From CAYMRB01 sp964392615 (GTDB lineage: Bacteria > Planctomycetota > UBA8108), in assembly GCA_964392615.1 (NCBI GenBank), contig CAYMRB010000429.1, positions 1 to 8,616 of the forward strand: a stretch of DNA of 8,616 nucleotides, given 5' to 3'. Within the stretch, counting starts at the first letter, position 1, and each line of letters starts with the position of its first letter. The notes under the pieces are model-generated. The model searched no databases. It had not been told where the DNA came from and saw nothing but the letters and a program-made list of their open reading frames with translations. Shown here in pieces: positions 7,166-8,616 of the stretch. The translations under genes were made by a program, and so were the position numbers.

Positions 7166-7560
7166 TCCTCCTGTCTCGTCGAGGCGCCGTCGCCCGGCTT
7201 CTGCGGCCTGGCACGCGCGTCGCTGAAGGCCATCGCCGGCGTGCCGAAGATGATGAATTCGAGCGTGTCGCCCTCGACGGCTGCCAGCGAATGCCTGAGC
7301 CCTCGCGGAATCACGGCAACCGTCCCGGGACGCAAGGGGTGAGTCTCCGCCCCGAGCGTGATCGTCCCGCATCCCGACAAGACGTAGTACACCTCGTCGT
7401 AACCGGCGTGGCAGTGCTCCGTCCCCTTCGTGACACGCACGACGTGAACGTTGGCAACGCCACCATCGCCTCCGGTGACGACGCGTGCGACATCGCCATA
7501 CGGACACTCGATCGTTGCGGTCTCATCGCGGTGACGGACCAGTGGTATTCGTTCGGTCAT
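7162..7560 (-). CDS. Small single-domain cupin protein
   Basis: This 132-residue soluble protein has one cupin beta-barrel. Motif 1 is H49-C-H51-AGYD-E56-VYYVLSG, and motif 2 is G79-TVAVIP-RGLRH90. The four usual metal ligands (His49, His51, Glu56, His90) are therefore all present, so it likely binds a divalent metal. Single-domain cupins include dioxygenases, isomerases, sugar-binding and regulatory proteins, and the sequence does not settle which. The C-terminal tail after about residue 113 is polar and charged, and its last codons encode the Shine-Dalgarno-like AGGAGG used by the overlapping HNH gene. The ATG at 7560 has only a weak upstream purine stretch. As first gene of the cupin-HNH-sulfatase operon it may sense or modify a small metabolite, perhaps a sugar, but this is inference from position only. 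Confidence 0.9.
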   Translation of the reverse strand: MTERIPLVRHRDETATIECPYGDVARVVTGGDGGVANVHVVRVTKGTEHCHAGYDEVYYVLSGCGTITLGAETHPLRPGTVAVIPRGLRHSLAAVEGDTLEFIIFGTPAMAFSDARARPQKPGDGASTRQEE

Positions 7561-7745
7561 GGTTCGACTCGATGGGCGCGATGGAATCGCCGACGCAATC
7601 GCGAGATCGTCGACAGCGTCGACTCTGTCACTCCACCCGATCCTGTGGCTGCCTGCAAGGCTCGCCCTTGCGTCGCGCGGCAGTGTCTCCTACGATCTCG
7701 ATCCTAGCAGCGATCGCACACCTCAGCCACGGAATCCGGACTCCG
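7561..7745. promoter_or_regulatory. Divergent intergenic region between cupin operon and REC-Hpt gene
   Basis: This 185-base gap should contain promoters for both directions. I see no confident -35/-10 pair on either strand. Two copies of the palindrome GTCGAC (from about 7610 to 7624) can form a 5-bp stem with a 5-base loop and might be an operator, but such GC-rich short repeats are common here. The right-hand end (7716-7745) encodes an H-box-like peptide in frame with the REC-Hpt gene; see the separate entry. Confidence 0.3.
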
Positions 7746-7763
7746 ATGACAGCCACCACCGGA
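7716..7763 (+). other. Histidine-kinase H-box-like segment spanning the REC-Hpt start
   Basis: In the same reading frame as the REC-Hpt gene, bases 7716-7763 read AHLSHGIRTPMTATTG. The phosphoacceptor region of hybrid histidine kinases commonly reads like ANMSHEIRTPMTAILG; the two agree at 11 of 16 positions, including the His (codon 7728-7730) and the whole IRTPMTA run. The frame is open upstream to 7485, but that upstream translation is Arg/Ser-rich and does not look like a sensor or dimerisation domain. Downstream, the HisKA second helix and the ATPase domain are absent: the receiver begins about 10 residues later. The segment could be a relic of a kinase that lost its catalytic core, or, if translation starts upstream (for example GTG 7683), part of the protein. 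It is not a functional kinase as it stands. Confidence 0.5.
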
Positions 7764-8558
7764 GCGACACCGCCGCACCTCCCCGCGGGCGGGTTCCGGG
7801 TCCTGGTCGTGGACGATGACGAGCTGAGCCGGGAAGTCATGCGGGAGCTGTTGCGATCTCTCGGCGGCAGGGTCGACCTCGCAGCTGATGGCAACGAGGC
7901 CCTGACGGCCGTCCGCCGCCAGCCCTACGACCTGGTCCTCATGGACCTCCGCATGCCCGTGCTCGACGGTCACGCCGCCACGGTCAAGATCCGGCGCGAC
8001 GAGAGGTTCCGCGATCTTCCCATCGTGGCCTATTCCGGGTGCGCCGAGGAGACCGAACGAAGGGACTGTCTCGCCTCCGGCATGAGCGACTACCTGGCGA
8101 AACCGATCGACATCACCCGCTTGCGCAAGATCCTGACGCGCTGGCTCCCGTCTCCTTCGGCACATGCCGACAGCACTCCGATGCTGTCACCAGAAGACGA
8201 GCTGCGCGCTGGCTTGGAACGGCTGGTGACGAGCATGAGTTCCGAAGCGGCCGCGCGTCTGCTCCAGAAGGCTCACGATTTTCTACCGCGTGACTTCGAG
8301 GCATTGTGGGAGAGCCTGGAGCGCGGCGACCAGGCTGCCGTCACGACAGCGGCCCACCGCCTGCGCGGCGCCCTGCTGATCTACGGTGCGAAGCGTCTGG
8401 CAGAGCGAGTGGGCGAGCTCCAGGAAGCCGACCCGGCGACGCCCGAAGACGCCCGCAGCCCCGGCCGACGAGCGCTCCAGTCCGAGCTCGACTCCCTGCT
8501 GCGAACCATGCGTCAGGTGGAGAAAGACCTGCTCGTCAGGCCGGACGAGGGCGCCTGA
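7746..8558 (+). CDS. Orphan phosphorelay protein: receiver (REC) plus Hpt domain
   Basis: This 270-residue cytoplasmic signalling protein has two domains. The receiver spans about 16-135: acidic pocket Asp23-Asp24-Asp25, phospho-acceptor Asp67 (LVLMDLRMPVLDG), Ser97 at the Thr/Ser position (IVAYSG, where many kinase-linked receivers have ALTA) and invariant Lys119-Pro120. After a linker (136-160) comes an Hpt helical bundle (about 165-265) with A203-H204-RLRG, the histidine phospho-acceptor; the usual Lys of HxLKG is Arg here. REC followed by Hpt is the C-terminal end of many hybrid sensor kinases, yet no kinase core or output domain is present. It could relay phosphate between a separate hybrid kinase and a response regulator. 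The ATG at 7746 has GGA five bases upstream (7738-7740); in-frame starts at GTG 7683 or further back would add a histidine-kinase H-box-like peptide. The last 58 bases of the window after its stop hold no recognisable feature. Confidence 0.88.
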   Translation: MTATTGATPPHLPAGGFRVLVVDDDELSREVMRELLRSLGGRVDLAADGNEALTAVRRQPYDLVLMDLRMPVLDGHAATVKIRRDERFRDLPIVAYSGCAEETERRDCLASGMSDYLAKPIDITRLRKILTRWLPSPSAHADSTPMLSPEDELRAGLERLVTSMSSEAAARLLQKAHDFLPRDFEALWESLERGDQAAVTTAAHRLRGALLIYGAKRLAERVGELQEADPATPEDARSPGRRALQSELDSLLRTMRQVEKDLLVRPDEGA

Positions 8559-8616
8559 CGGGATGCGGCGAGCACCGCCCGCTGTCCCGCCATCCGGCAA
8601 CACCGTCAACGATCGA

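Noticed and set aside
7485..7745. Possible 87-residue N-terminal extension of the REC-Hpt protein
   Set aside because: Except for the H-box-like stretch near its end, the extension is Arg/Ser-rich and non-domain-like, and its first part overlaps the cupin gene. The ATG at 7746 is preferred, though GTG 7683 cannot be excluded.
8561..8595. Imperfect inverted repeat after the REC-Hpt stop (GGATG...CATCC) as a terminator
   Set aside because: The stem needs bulges and there is no T-tract, so it is too weak to call in this GC-rich context.
1..8616. tRNA, rRNA, CRISPR array, insertion sequence, attachment site or phage genes
   Set aside because: I saw no clover-leaf-like stretch, regularly spaced repeats, transposase motifs or terminal inverted repeats; base composition looks uniform across the window.

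Overview
The window is GC-rich DNA with the codon use of a high-GC bacterium (codons ending mostly in G or C, and a TTG start at one gene). A diderm envelope is suggested by an exported serine hydrolase, an exported sulfatase and an ABC/membrane-fusion-protein exporter whose adaptor carries a TolC-docking hairpin motif. The sulfatase (CSPTR-type active site) and the exporter layout resemble those common in Planctomycetota and other sulfatase-rich phyla. There is no taxonomic marker gene here, so the phylum is a guess.

Layout, left to right. (1) Minus strand, 1-910: a small membrane protein of unknown function, followed 15 bases downstream by the N-terminal part of an exported SxxK serine hydrolase that runs off the left edge. 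(2) Plus strand, 1066-5391: a tight three-gene exporter operon of ATPase, two-FtsX-domain permease and periplasmic adaptor. The first two genes lie in the same frame, separated only by one TGA and one codon. No outer-membrane partner is present. (3) Minus strand, 7560 down to 5400: a three-gene operon of small cupin, small HNH/zinc-finger protein and exported sulfatase. The cupin stop and HNH start overlap (ATGA), and 20 bases separate HNH from the sulfatase. The adaptor and sulfatase genes converge with 8 bases between their stops. (4) Plus strand, 7746-8558: an orphan phosphorelay protein made of a receiver domain and an Hpt domain. It is divergent from the cupin operon.

How they fit together. 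The exporter genes form one machine that probably couples ATP hydrolysis to efflux or envelope transport of an unidentified substrate. The cupin-HNH-sulfatase group is probably co-transcribed, but its shared purpose is unclear. The REC-Hpt protein would need a separately encoded histidine kinase.

The most notable observation is just upstream of, and in frame with, the REC-Hpt start. The frame there reads as an almost intact histidine-kinase H-box (SHGIRTPMTA...G) without the rest of a kinase, which suggests the gene is a remnant of a hybrid kinase. I see no convincing new defence or mobile system, no RNA genes, no CRISPR array and no insertion sequence.
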